Shown piece after piece: positions 25,918 to 33,529 of a DNA stretch of 36,449 nt. The translations under genes and the position numbers were made by a program. The stretch is from Bacteroidales bacterium (lineage in GTDB: Bacteria; Bacteroidota; Bacteroidia; Bacteroidales; P3), in contig JAFWQP010000074.1 in the NCBI GenBank assembly GCA_017509045.1, forward strand, positions 1-36,449, given 5' to 3'. Within the stretch, counting starts at the first letter, position 1, and every line of letters begins with the position of its first letter. The notes beneath the pieces were generated by a model, which worked only from the letters and a program-made list of their open reading frames with translations, had not been told where the DNA came from and did not search any database.

Positions 25918-26199
25918 CTAGTTTGCCAGAACGTTAATCTCGTATGCCACGATATCCTGATACCAGTTGCCGTTATTCTCGTGCGTAGAGAACCGCAGGC
26001 CTGCCGCCACCGTCGTGCCCGGCGTGAACCTCCGTTCCGCCAAGCTGCCGAACAATGCGCACTGATACTCATCCTCATGCTCACCGCCCAGTTCGCGAAG
26101 GCGGATAAAACACTTAGCCACTTGGCCGTTCTCAATCTTTCTCGACTGCACATACACCGTTTCCGTCTGCGCAATCACCTTTAAAATCTTTGTTTCCAT
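25918..26199 (-). CDS. Small protein, possible OB-fold
   Basis: This 93-residue protein starts METKILKVIAQTETVYVQ and has alternating beta-strand composition ending GNWYQDIVAYEINVLAN. That resembles the last strands of small single-strand-binding or DUF3127-like OB-folds in Bacteroidota. The resemblance is weak. It lies 87 bp upstream of the 130-residue gene in the same direction and is the first gene of the cassette between the two MITE-like copies. An ssDNA-binding role beside a primase would make sense but is inference. Confidence 0.6.
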   Translation of the reverse strand: METKILKVIAQTETVYVQSRKIENGQVAKCFIRLRELGGEHEDEYQCALFGSLAERRFTPGTTVAAGLRFSTHENNGNWYQDIVAYEINVLAN

Positions 26200-26308
26200 A
26201 GAATTAAAAAATTAAAAATTAATAATGAATAATTAAAACTTTGGCTCCCGCCCCACTTTTAGTTTTTAGTTTTTACTTTTTAGTTTAAAAAAATCGGCTC
26301 CCGCCCTG

Positions 26309-26434
26309 TCCCCTCTTTAGAGGGGTCCGCCGAAGGCGGGGGGTATGCCCCTAAAATCAACCATCTCCCGACACTGAGTGGCAGCACTCTTTTCACATAC
26401 CCCGCCACTTCGTGGCACCCCTCTAAAGAGGGGA
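26309..26434 (-). mobile_element. MITE-like 126-bp element, copy B (inverted)
   Basis: Its reverse complement aligns end to end with 22778-22904 with about a dozen differences. The terminal repeats are TCCCCTCTTTAGAGGGG and its exact complement. The inner hairpins differ by compensating changes: GCCACGAAGTGGC replaces GCCGCGATAGCGGC, keeping the stem. The flanks are the same TTAGTTTTTAGTT and CTTAGTTCTTAC word repeats as around copy A, in mirror order. Confidence 0.75.
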
Positions 26435-26460
26435 CGGCTCCCGCCCCAACTTCTTAGTTC

Positions 26461-27216
26461 TTAGTTCTTACTTCTTACTTCAAAAAATTTCCCCAGCAGA
26501 TGCGCCTGTCCCTTGCCCGTGATGCGGGTAGTGTGGTAGACATACTCCGTGCCGTCGGGAGCGTGGCTCACGCCCGTCTCGATGCGAAACAGCCCTCTCT
26601 CCACCCACATTTGGTAAGGCGTATTAAAAAACTGCCCATTGCGGGTACACAGATAGCCGTTGTTGCGCAGCCATTCGAAGAGCCGTTTCTGACCCATCGG
26701 GTAGCCGTTAGCCTCAATCATCTTAGCCATCTCCGCCACGCTGCAGGTGTCCTCGCTCTCCGCCACGCAGTCGTGAAACAGAGCCTTTGGCCGCTGCTGC
26801 TCGATAGTGCGCTGGGAGATTTGCAGCGCGTGAGCCATAATCTCCTCGTCGCTCATCGCCCGGCCCTCCTCGTCGTAGGTAGGAATGTACCCGCCCGTTT
26901 TGCGAATCTGCGGCAGCACCTCCGAAGTCACCCAGCGTTTGAACCGCTTTGCAGAAGGCAGCTTCGACGAAAGAATCAAGCTATAAAGCCCGCTCTCGTT
27001 GATGAAGATTACTTTCCGTTTCTGACCTGAAATCGCAATCCGCGATTCCAGCCTGTCCTCATTATCCACATGCTTTAGTATGGCATCCGAACTGTTGCTA
27101 TAACCCAATGCAGTTGCCACATCCTTACCGACGAACCAAGGCTCGCCATCCTTACCGGTCAGAGTCCTGATAGCCCCGAACTCCGCATTCTCGAAAATTT
27201 GGATTGTTTTATTCAT
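26461..27216 (-). CDS. Phage antirepressor-like protein (BRO-N, KilAC-type)
   Basis: This 251-residue protein resembles phage antirepressors. An N-terminal BRO-type DNA-binding domain (about residues 1-105) shows GEPWFVGKDVATALGYSNSS, NESGLYSLILSSKLPSAKRF and RWVTSEVLPQIRKTGGYIP. The C-terminal part (about 150-245) resembles KilAC/ANT (SVAEMAKMIEANGYPMGQKRLFEWLRNNGYL). Such proteins alter prophage repression, but no repressor or structural genes are nearby, so it is probably a relic or mobile-element gene. I start at ATG 27216 (MNKTIQIF), because an upstream extension has no family match. The last codons (EVRSKN and the stop) lie inside an AAGTAAGAACTAAG word repeat. Confidence 0.85.
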   Translation of the reverse strand: MNKTIQIFENAEFGAIRTLTGKDGEPWFVGKDVATALGYSNSSDAILKHVDNEDRLESRIAISGQKRKVIFINESGLYSLILSSKLPSAKRFKRWVTSEVLPQIRKTGGYIPTYDEEGRAMSDEEIMAHALQISQRTIEQQRPKALFHDCVAESEDTCSVAEMAKMIEANGYPMGQKRLFEWLRNNGYLCTRNGQFFNTPYQMWVERGLFRIETGVSHAPDGTEYVYHTTRITGKGQAHLLGKFFEVRSKN

Positions 27217-27333
27217 TGTATTAGTTTTTATATGATGAATTATTATTTTCTTTTGACTTGCGATTGAAATTAAGCTATTCTGATATTGCCATCTCTCGCG
27301 CAACCCTTTCTATAATATATACTGCATTCAAAA

Positions 27334-27358
27334 TCAGTAAAAACCGTATTATTACTGA
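27334..27358. promoter_or_regulatory. Inverted repeat upstream of antirepressor gene
   Basis: TCAGTAA and TTACTGA form a perfect 7-bp inverted repeat with an 11-bp AT-rich spacer, 118 bp upstream of the antirepressor ATG. This could be an operator, but there is no direct support. The right arm is part of TTACTGACTTT, which recurs at 27479-27489. Confidence 0.35.
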
Positions 27359-27385
27359 CTTTTAAACCAATACAACAAAAAGAAA

Positions 27386-27420
27386 TCCCGCAAACAACTT
27401 ATACTAAGTCATTTGCGGGA
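27386..27420 (-). terminator. Hairpin terminator after the restriction operon
   Basis: TCCCGCAAA and TTTGCGGGA form a perfect 9-bp stem with a 17-base loop. On the minus strand it is followed by TTTCTTTTTGTTG, so it can terminate the six-gene operon whose last stop is at 27479. The opposite side carries an A-run, so it might work in both directions. Confidence 0.65.
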
Positions 27421-27478
27421 ACAAAAAAAAATCGAAAAAAAATATCTTTTTTCTTAGCCTTTGACAGAAAAAATGTTT

Positions 27479-28078
27479 TTACTGACTTTGCATCATTTCT
27501 TTTAATTGCTCAATAGGGAAATTGGGATTCATTATTCTTACCAATTTTTCAATTAGTTCCTTATTATCAACAGGAAGTCTGGTTGCGCCAAGTCTTTCAT
27601 TTCCGAATTCCTTATTTACTGCCTTATCTCTAAATCGAGCATTCACCATCACCCAGATACTTTCGCCTTGCGGTAACTTCAAATAGCCCTTTACATTCAC
27701 CAACTCTTTAAACAATGCCGTCAGCGTATTAATGTCACCTGTCCACACGACTTGGGAATCTGTATCTTTACCTGAAAAAACACTCAAAAAATCTTTCAAC
27801 TGAGTATCATCTCTAATCCACCCCATACCTATCAACCCATTATAAAATAACTGCAAGCGTCTATTAGTTTCATCACCTGCATAATAAACAAACGCCTTGT
27901 TGTTAGCTTTCCCTACCTTCTTCGGTCGACCTCCTTTGCCTTTCGTGGTTTTATTTTCATTCTTTGGCTCATCTTCTATTGCCTGTTTCCCCACGTGAAT
28001 ATGCTGTTCCTTAATTTGGGGCTGGTAATTCAGTATCCAAGCCATTTGGTTAATACTCTCTTTGTTGTCGTCACTCAT
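27479..28078 (-). CDS. Unknown protein with AT-hook-like motif
   Basis: This 199-residue protein is the last gene of the operon and overlaps the previous gene by 8 bp. A low-complexity basic stretch near residues 43-57 includes KGKGGRPKKVGKA, a GRPKK AT-hook-like motif that suggests minor-groove DNA binding. The C-terminal part (about 65-170) has FSVFSGK-like and WTGDINTLTALFKEL segments faintly like RteC-type or accessory proteins of Bacteroidota mobile elements; this is a resemblance only. Near the N-terminus, NYQPQIKEQHI resembles NYKPQIESQNI in the preceding protein. Function unknown. Confidence 0.7.
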   Translation of the reverse strand: MSDDNKESINQMAWILNYQPQIKEQHIHVGKQAIEDEPKNENKTTKGKGGRPKKVGKANNKAFVYYAGDETNRRLQLFYNGLIGMGWIRDDTQLKDFLSVFSGKDTDSQVVWTGDINTLTALFKELVNVKGYLKLPQGESIWVMVNARFRDKAVNKEFGNERLGATRLPVDNKELIEKLVRIMNPNFPIEQLKEMMQSQ

Positions 28079-28871
28079 CTTTCAATTGCTTTGATTCTTG
28101 CTGTCCCATAGTCGGTATGGGGAGGCTTATATTTTGAGATTCTATCTGTGGTTTGTAATTATCTATATGCTCTATAACAGTTTTCTCTTCGACCTTACGG
28201 TCAACAATCTGACTTGGCGAACTCTTTATCCCCAATTTTTCGTATAGTTCATTTATTTCTTTATTATATGCGTTATTGTGGTCTATATTGTATTTTTGGA
28301 GGAAAAGCATCAACTCTTTAATACTATTCTCTCCCATTTTATCAGAGTATCCAACAAAATCCTCAAACAGTTGCCGTATTTCTTCCGAACCACCTCCCTC
28401 AATCTCAATCTCGTGTAGCTCGTAGTTCAGCAAATCTGTCTTCTTTCCTTCCAACCAACGACTCTCTTCTTTGTAAGCCAATTGATTGAAGAATGGTAAA
28501 AAAAATTCATTGCCATCAAGGTGCTCGAAGATTCGATTGATTATTATACGTGAATCTAATCCAGAATTATATCTGCCAACCGCCTGTAATAAAACTGTCG
28601 CCACAGCCATAATTAGCATTGCATCATTATCACCGCAGGCCTCATCTTCCAAGTCATCTATTTCATCATCAATTCCCTCCTCAACGTTTGGTAGGGATTG
28701 TAGCATTTCAGTAAACCGTTGTGCAGAAAGAAACACCTCCACTGGAGACAGAGCCGTATGTCCCTCCCTTTGCATTCCCTTTAATGCATCATGGCTAATG
28801 ACATAAACAATATCGTTTAGTACCTGCCGTCGAGATGACCTTTGTTGTTCTTTGTTTAAGCGCACTATCAT
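28071..28871 (-). CDS. Unknown helical acidic protein
   Basis: This 266-residue protein is rich in acidic residues and predicted helices. Residues about 65-85 are strongly acidic (NVEEGIDDEIDDLEDEACGD). The next part (AMLIMAVATVLLQAVGRY) is hydrophobic but too short and mixed to be a clear membrane span. The C-terminal tail contains NYKPQIESQNI, which resembles a stretch near the start of the next protein. The start overlaps the 330-residue gene by 4 bp (ATGA). No catalytic motif or family is recognised. It looks like a structural or adaptor protein. Confidence 0.7.
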   Translation of the reverse strand: MIVRLNKEQQRSSRRQVLNDIVYVISHDALKGMQREGHTALSPVEVFLSAQRFTEMLQSLPNVEEGIDDEIDDLEDEACGDNDAMLIMAVATVLLQAVGRYNSGLDSRIIINRIFEHLDGNEFFLPFFNQLAYKEESRWLEGKKTDLLNYELHEIEIEGGGSEEIRQLFEDFVGYSDKMGENSIKELMLFLQKYNIDHNNAYNKEINELYEKLGIKSSPSQIVDRKVEEKTVIEHIDNYKPQIESQNISLPIPTMGQQESKQLKDE

Positions 28872-29860
28872 GCCGCCTGCTCCTCCTCTTCCTCGATTTT
28901 AACCTCATGCTTCATGCTGTTCATCAGTTCTACCACTTCTCCTTCGGCTTTCAAAAGGTCTTCGGGTTCGGCTATGCTGCCGTCTCTTTTGGTTTTTTTG
29001 AATAGTATTTCAAGATAACTATCGTTAAACTCATGGCAAACAATCTTGTCTGAAACATCTTCGTCATTATCGATGAAGCAGCGGAACGTGCCTCCGTCAC
29101 TTGTCACCAACTCTACGGGTTCTCCTGTGGCTTCGGCAAAGGTTAGCAGATTGCGCATAAATATACTGGTCTTATCCAAATAAAGTGCCGTTTTTTTGTC
29201 TTCAGGCATCACAGTGTAATGCCCCTTATATTTTGCTTGTCTCTGCGCTAGGAGAACTTCTAGGAGAGGTCCCATCAATGAATCATCAAAATAGTCATGG
29301 TTTTTAGACTTAAGGTTGTTCACCATTTTAAGTACCTCATCTTTCTCCATATCAGGTACACCAAATCGTAAGGACTGAGCATAAGCTTGTTTGTTCTGCC
29401 ATACGGTAAAAAGGTCAACAGGGTAATAATCGGGGAGGATTTCGAAGCCATAGCAGTATTTATTGTTAAGTTGTTGGTCAATTACAGTTGAGATAATCTT
29501 TGCAACTTGACGTGTGTTGCTAAAAGCTTTTTTGCGTTTCTGAATAGCCACCGTACGAAGATTTGCACGATTATCAATAATCACAAAGCATGATGGCTCA
29601 TCTTTTGCTATTGCAGGTTCAAAATCTCGTTCCACGGGTATGTCTATATCATTAGCAAAACGCATCACCGTAATACTACGAGCCGTGTTGAGGTGATACA
29701 CGCGGTGCTTGTACACCTTGCGGTCACTGCCCTCACCCAGATAAAACTCAATGCTATCATCTTTCTCAAAAAGGCTCGCCAAATGCCCCTGCCGCCCCTC
29801 CCACTCATATGGGGCTAACTCATGCCTGTATCTAATGTAGTATTGTGCAAATCTTGACAT
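28868..29860 (-). CDS. Unknown protein, first of trio after restriction genes
   Basis: This 330-residue protein starts MSRFAQYYIRYRHELAPYEW. The first 200 residues are mixed alpha/beta with SITVMRFAN, CFVIIDNRANLRTVAIQ and GFEILPDYYPVDLF. The C-terminus is very acidic (KIEEEEEQAA). I see no nuclease, methylase or ATPase signature, no signal peptide and no membrane span. It begins 55 bp after the DpnA-like methyltransferase gene, with no promoter box I can see in between, and overlaps the next gene by 4 bp. Position suggests an accessory part of a restriction or anti-phage system, but this is inference. Confidence 0.7.
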   Translation of the reverse strand: MSRFAQYYIRYRHELAPYEWEGRQGHLASLFEKDDSIEFYLGEGSDRKVYKHRVYHLNTARSITVMRFANDIDIPVERDFEPAIAKDEPSCFVIIDNRANLRTVAIQKRKKAFSNTRQVAKIISTVIDQQLNNKYCYGFEILPDYYPVDLFTVWQNKQAYAQSLRFGVPDMEKDEVLKMVNNLKSKNHDYFDDSLMGPLLEVLLAQRQAKYKGHYTVMPEDKKTALYLDKTSIFMRNLLTFAEATGEPVELVTSDGGTFRCFIDNDEDVSDKIVCHEFNDSYLEILFKKTKRDGSIAEPEDLLKAEGEVVELMNSMKHEVKIEEEEEQAA

Positions 29861-29915
29861 GATACCTGTTTCTTATGCTTCTTCTTTATCTTTGCCTAAA
29901 GAGTATTAATATCAT

Positions 29916-31106
29916 TTATTTAATACCTAAGAAATCACTTAACGGTCGTATTTTTGCTTTGAATGTGTACTTTTTTTCATGCAAGTTTGGACATTTCTTC
30001 ATAGTAATAGGATTATTGGCATTAAAATGCAGAACAACATAGTAGCTTGCACTGCGAGGCTCAAAACCGTATTGCTGTAATGTTTCACGAGTCCAAATCT
30101 GGAAATGGCCTCTCGATTTGAGTTTGAAGAGTTGGCAGTTTTCCCCGTTCGTATGCAATAGAACGTATTGTAGCCGTTCGAAACCAGGTGTGATAAGCAA
30201 CGAGCCATTCGAATCACCTGCTCGAAGATAGCAGATACCTGTTTCAATCATCTTCTTGCGCAGGTCTGGACGTACGTGGTTTACCATCACCATTACTTCT
30301 TCAGGAATTTCGGACATTTTCTTGAGCATTTTTTCTGCCACAGCCTCGTCTTCAATTTCATGTTTGCGTTTTATCCCTATGTCTAGAAAATCTTTGTTGC
30401 TGTCTATTCCAACGAATCTTCGACCAAGAAGATTAGCTGCAATACCTGTGGTACAGCTTCCTGCAAACGGATCAATAATAACATCTCCTTTATGAGTAGA
30501 TGACAGAATAGTTCGATATAGCAAACGGAGAGGTTTCTGTGTAGGATGCTGTCCTTGACGCATTTCCCATGTAGAAACAAAAGGTATTCTCCACACATCA
30601 CCCATTCTGACCCCACCATTTATCTGCTCCATCAAGTCACAGTTATAGTAATGGCGGATTTTCTCACTCTTTCTTGCCCACACCAAATACTCCGTTGTGA
30701 AACTGAAGTAATTACGAGAAAGAGTTGGTTTGGCATCTGATTTTTGCCACACAATGATATTCAGAACCTTGAATCCAAGTTCAATGAGGCAAGTCGCAAC
30801 AGAGAATATATTGTGATATGTGCCACTTACCCATATTGTACCACTATCCTTCAATACTTTGCGACAAGATGATAACCAATTGCGATTGAATGAGTTGATA
30901 TTCTCAAAACTTGTTACTCTGTCCCATTGGCCTTTATCGAAACTCTTCCGTTTTCCATTGATTTCCAAAGAATATCCGCGAGATAGAAAATACGGGGGGT
31001 CAGCAAATATCATGTCGCATTTCAAATTCATATGGGTTAACAACTCAGTAGTATCACCAAGATACAACTCAAAACTGTTATCATTCGACATGAAATAGTT
31101 GTCCAT
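29916..31106 (-). CDS. Second DNA adenine methyltransferase, DpnA-like with C-terminal extension
   Basis: This is a beta-class DNA methyltransferase of 396 residues. Motif IV DPPY is at 36-39, and motif I (DPFAGSCTTGIA, 212-223) comes after it, the order typical of beta-class enzymes. The FADPPYFLS start, the DKGQWDRVTSFE stretch and HPTQKPLRLL recall DpnA of the DpnII system, which methylates adenine in GATC and accepts single-stranded DNA. Here the usual glycine of FxGxG is cysteine (AGSC). The last 130-140 residues are an extension without a known match. Specificity is unknown. It lies 17 bp after the EcoRV-type methyltransferase gene. Confidence 0.88.
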   Translation of the reverse strand: MDNYFMSNDNSFELYLGDTTELLTHMNLKCDMIFADPPYFLSRGYSLEINGKRKSFDKGQWDRVTSFENINSFNRNWLSSCRKVLKDSGTIWVSGTYHNIFSVATCLIELGFKVLNIIVWQKSDAKPTLSRNYFSFTTEYLVWARKSEKIRHYYNCDLMEQINGGVRMGDVWRIPFVSTWEMRQGQHPTQKPLRLLYRTILSSTHKGDVIIDPFAGSCTTGIAANLLGRRFVGIDSNKDFLDIGIKRKHEIEDEAVAEKMLKKMSEIPEEVMVMVNHVRPDLRKKMIETGICYLRAGDSNGSLLITPGFERLQYVLLHTNGENCQLFKLKSRGHFQIWTRETLQQYGFEPRSASYYVVLHFNANNPITMKKCPNLHEKKYTFKAKIRPLSDFLGIK

Positions 31107-31123
31107 ATGTTAATATCGTAGCA

Positions 31124-32035
31124 TCATGCAAGAGCAAGCTCCAATTCAAGGTCTTGTTGTAGAACAGGTGTATCTTTCAACTCAAAATTAAACACTAAAG
31201 CTTCAACCATGGGATGTCGATTCTCAATATGACCACCACTATGATAAAAGTGCTCTTGCGTCACAACATTAAATTGATTCCAAAACCTTTCCATCATCTC
31301 ATTCTCTCGGAATTCATTATGGTGCCAAGTTGAGAGTATAAAATGTGCTGGAGACATTAACAGGGCAGAATATAGAGCCTCTTCATCCTCCTCTTTCCAA
31401 CCATTGTAGTAGTCTACATAGCGCCCATAATATGGAGGGTCGCAATAAATGATGTCGCCCTCTTGTGCCATTGCTATTGTATCTAAAAAGCCTTGATTTA
31501 AAAATTGCCAATTTCCCCCGCGTATAATACGCTCTACATTGGCTACTTGATTACATATTTTTGTAATGTATGCAGGTGCAAAACGATTAGGCTTCTGACA
31601 GAAGGGTATATTCCAGTCTCCCTTTTTATTAAACCGCATCATCCCATTGAAACCTGCACGTGATAGGAAAATAAAGTCAAAGGAACTATGCTCACGATTG
31701 AATCTATTTTTAACCTCCCTATAATATTCATAACCATTCTCAGCAGCTGTTTCGAGTAATTTACTCTCATGCTCCAAGTATGTTCGCATGTTATTTTGGT
31801 TGATGTTACCATCTTTTATACCATTGTATAGGTTCATAAGATGAGGGTTGGTATCACCAACAATATGATTGCCTTTAATGGGCGAGTTGAATCCCACAAC
31901 ACCTGTTCCAAAGAAAGGCTCAATCCAATTGGCAAGCTCGGTATTAATACCTGATTTCAAAATAATATCATTTATCCATGGCACCAATTTCGTCTTGATA
32001 CCTTGCGATTTAATAGGTGGAGCAACAACAGGCAT
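31124..32035 (-). CDS. EcoRV-type DNA adenine methyltransferase
   Basis: This 303-residue protein is an alpha-class (D12/Dam family) adenine-N6 methyltransferase. Motif I is EPFFGTGVVGFN (39-50) and motif IV is DPPY (199-202). Many stretches agree with my memory of M.EcoRV, such as PPIKSQGIKTKLVP at the start, KPNRFAPAYITKICNQV in the middle and FILSTWHHNEFREN near the end. M.EcoRV protects GATATC. Beside an EcoRV-type nuclease, the same specificity is expected. The nuclease gene lies 8 bp upstream in the same operon. Confidence 0.92.
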   Translation of the reverse strand: MPVVAPPIKSQGIKTKLVPWINDIILKSGINTELANWIEPFFGTGVVGFNSPIKGNHIVGDTNPHLMNLYNGIKDGNINQNNMRTYLEHESKLLETAAENGYEYYREVKNRFNREHSSFDFIFLSRAGFNGMMRFNKKGDWNIPFCQKPNRFAPAYITKICNQVANVERIIRGGNWQFLNQGFLDTIAMAQEGDIIYCDPPYYGRYVDYYNGWKEEDEEALYSALLMSPAHFILSTWHHNEFRENEMMERFWNQFNVVTQEHFYHSGGHIENRHPMVEALVFNFELKDTPVLQQDLELELALA

Positions 32036-32043
32036 ATCTAAGC

Positions 32044-32844
32044 TTATTTTAGTTTGTCAAACAAATTATTTTGGTCCTGCAGGTATTTCTTATAGGTTAT
32101 AAGATTATGGTAATGAGGAGTACCAATACCTGCCGTCCGTGCATCAACTTTATTAAAATACCCCATCCAATAGTCATCAAAGACATCTTCTCCAAGAGTT
32201 GCAAACGGGCCTTCTCCATTCTGTAGTTTTACAATGTTCGTGATGCCTCCAATGTTACGCGTATTTCCACTACCTGGTATGTCGTTGGCAATTTTCCATT
32301 TGGGCTGAACAAAGAAAATGAAATGCTCAATAACAGAATGGATAATATCAAGTTCATCAATAGTATAAACTGTGCGTTCATCTGCTTTCACGATACTCTG
32401 TTTATACAACATACCAAGCACTATATGGGAACTATAAGAATTATATGTATAATCCATACTCTTGACCACGTCACGTTCACGAAAATACCCCCAATACGAC
32501 CCTAACGTTAATCCGTTTACAGTATCTCCATCGTAGTAGCTTGACTTAAAGTCTACAGCAAACAGGTGACCATCCTTGTCTTTAAAAGTTAGGTCAGGAT
32601 AGAAATTTTGTTTTGAAGGTAATTCCAATTCAAGTTCATTCCGTTCTGCAAATAGCAATAGTTTTGGAATCAATAGAATCTCTATAATTTTTGACAGAAC
32701 TTTAGTGTCATTTGTTATAGTATAGACATTCTTATCAACATCAATAAATCCCTTCACAATCCAATCGTGACTTTCAGTTTCTAAGAAATTTTTGTATGTC
32801 TTAGCCTCTTCTGTAAGAAGATTAAAAAAAACATCTTTTGTCAT
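32044..32844 (-). CDS. Type II restriction endonuclease, EcoRV family
   Basis: This 266-residue protein matches EcoRV along its length as I recall it. The catalytic set is seen as E55 (KIIEILL), D84 (FYPDLTF), D98 and K100 (FAVDFKS), the PD-D/ExK arrangement. The DNA-recognition loop is nearly unchanged: GSGNTRN at 191-197, where EcoRV has GSGNTTN. Specificity is therefore probably GATATC with blunt cutting, but that is inference. The gene is first in the operon, before its methyltransferase, with a -7 box about 100 bp upstream. No controller (C) protein gene is seen. Confidence 0.92.
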   Translation of the reverse strand: MTKDVFFNLLTEEAKTYKNFLETESHDWIVKGFIDVDKNVYTITNDTKVLSKIIEILLIPKLLLFAERNELELELPSKQNFYPDLTFKDKDGHLFAVDFKSSYYDGDTVNGLTLGSYWGYFRERDVVKSMDYTYNSYSSHIVLGMLYKQSIVKADERTVYTIDELDIIHSVIEHFIFFVQPKWKIANDIPGSGNTRNIGGITNIVKLQNGEGPFATLGEDVFDDYWMGYFNKVDARTAGIGTPHYHNLITYKKYLQDQNNLFDKLK

Positions 32845-32947
32845 CTGTTCCCATTTGAAAATTTAGTTCATTTATTCAATCATTTATCCTCATTTATGCG
32901 TATATACGTATGCTTTAGAGCAAAAGCATTCATTATAACTTAATTTG

Positions 32948-32955
32948 CAAAGATA
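32948..32955 (-). promoter_or_regulatory. -7 promoter box for restriction operon
   Basis: TATCTTTG on the minus strand fits TAnnTTTG and lies about 104 bp upstream of the restriction endonuclease ATG. It is the only good box I see upstream of the six-gene run. A long leader would result. Confidence 0.55.
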
Positions 32956-33230
32956 CACATTTTTTATCAATTAGTATATAATAATTTTTATCATCCTCAT
33001 TATCATGCACGGACATCCTTTTCTTTCTCCGTCGAAGCTCCAGCTTCACAAGGTTACTTTGCCTCCCCCCCCTTTGCGTTGTCGCAAAATGGGCGAGGTA
33101 TCATGGTGTATTGGTAACATGAGGCGGAAAAGTGATATAATTATAATAAGGAGGTTCGGCCAGTGTTGTTCTTATTCGGTACTACTCCCTTTGAAAGATT
33201 ACTATGGCATAGACACAATAAGGGTAAAAC

Positions 33231-33257
33231 GAACTGTAGCAACTGTAGCACTGTAGC
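33231..33257 (+). repeat. 27-bp CTGTAGCA-type repeat, copy 1
   Basis: The stretch begins GAACTGTAGCAACTGTAGCA and continues with one more CTGTAGC. Its exact reverse complement occurs at 36229-36255. A related tandem version lies inside the primase-helicase gene near 24837-24863. Confidence 0.8.
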
Positions 33258-33521
33258 AGGTTGTTGTATTGCATCGCTATAATATGCTTTTTATCAGCGG
33301 ATTGCAAAATATGGCGAGGAGACATGAGGTGGGGAAATTGACAATAAGGAAGTTTCGAGGCGAAAAACTGATAAAATAAGGATGTTTGGCTTTGTTGTGC
33401 TTATATAGAATCACTCTATGTCTTTGAAGGGTAGGTCTGGGGCGGTTCGTGTGTTACTTGGTCTTAGAGGGCTTCTAAAAAATTATCAAAATCAAAAACC
33501 AACTAAAATAGAAATATTTAG

Positions 33522-33529
33522 TAATTTTG
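33522..33529 (+). promoter_or_regulatory. -7 promoter box for surface-protein operon
   Basis: TAATTTTG fits TAnnTTTG and lies 174 bp before the ATG of the small peptide gene, implying a long leader of about 165 bases. Confidence 0.5.

Noticed and set aside
29888..29897. TATCTTTG-like box on the plus strand between two minus-strand genes
   Set aside because: It points away from the neighbouring genes and has no gene downstream in its orientation.
33005..33256. Small plus-strand reading frame
   Set aside because: It runs across a C8 run and a word repeat; composition is not protein-like and it has no start context.
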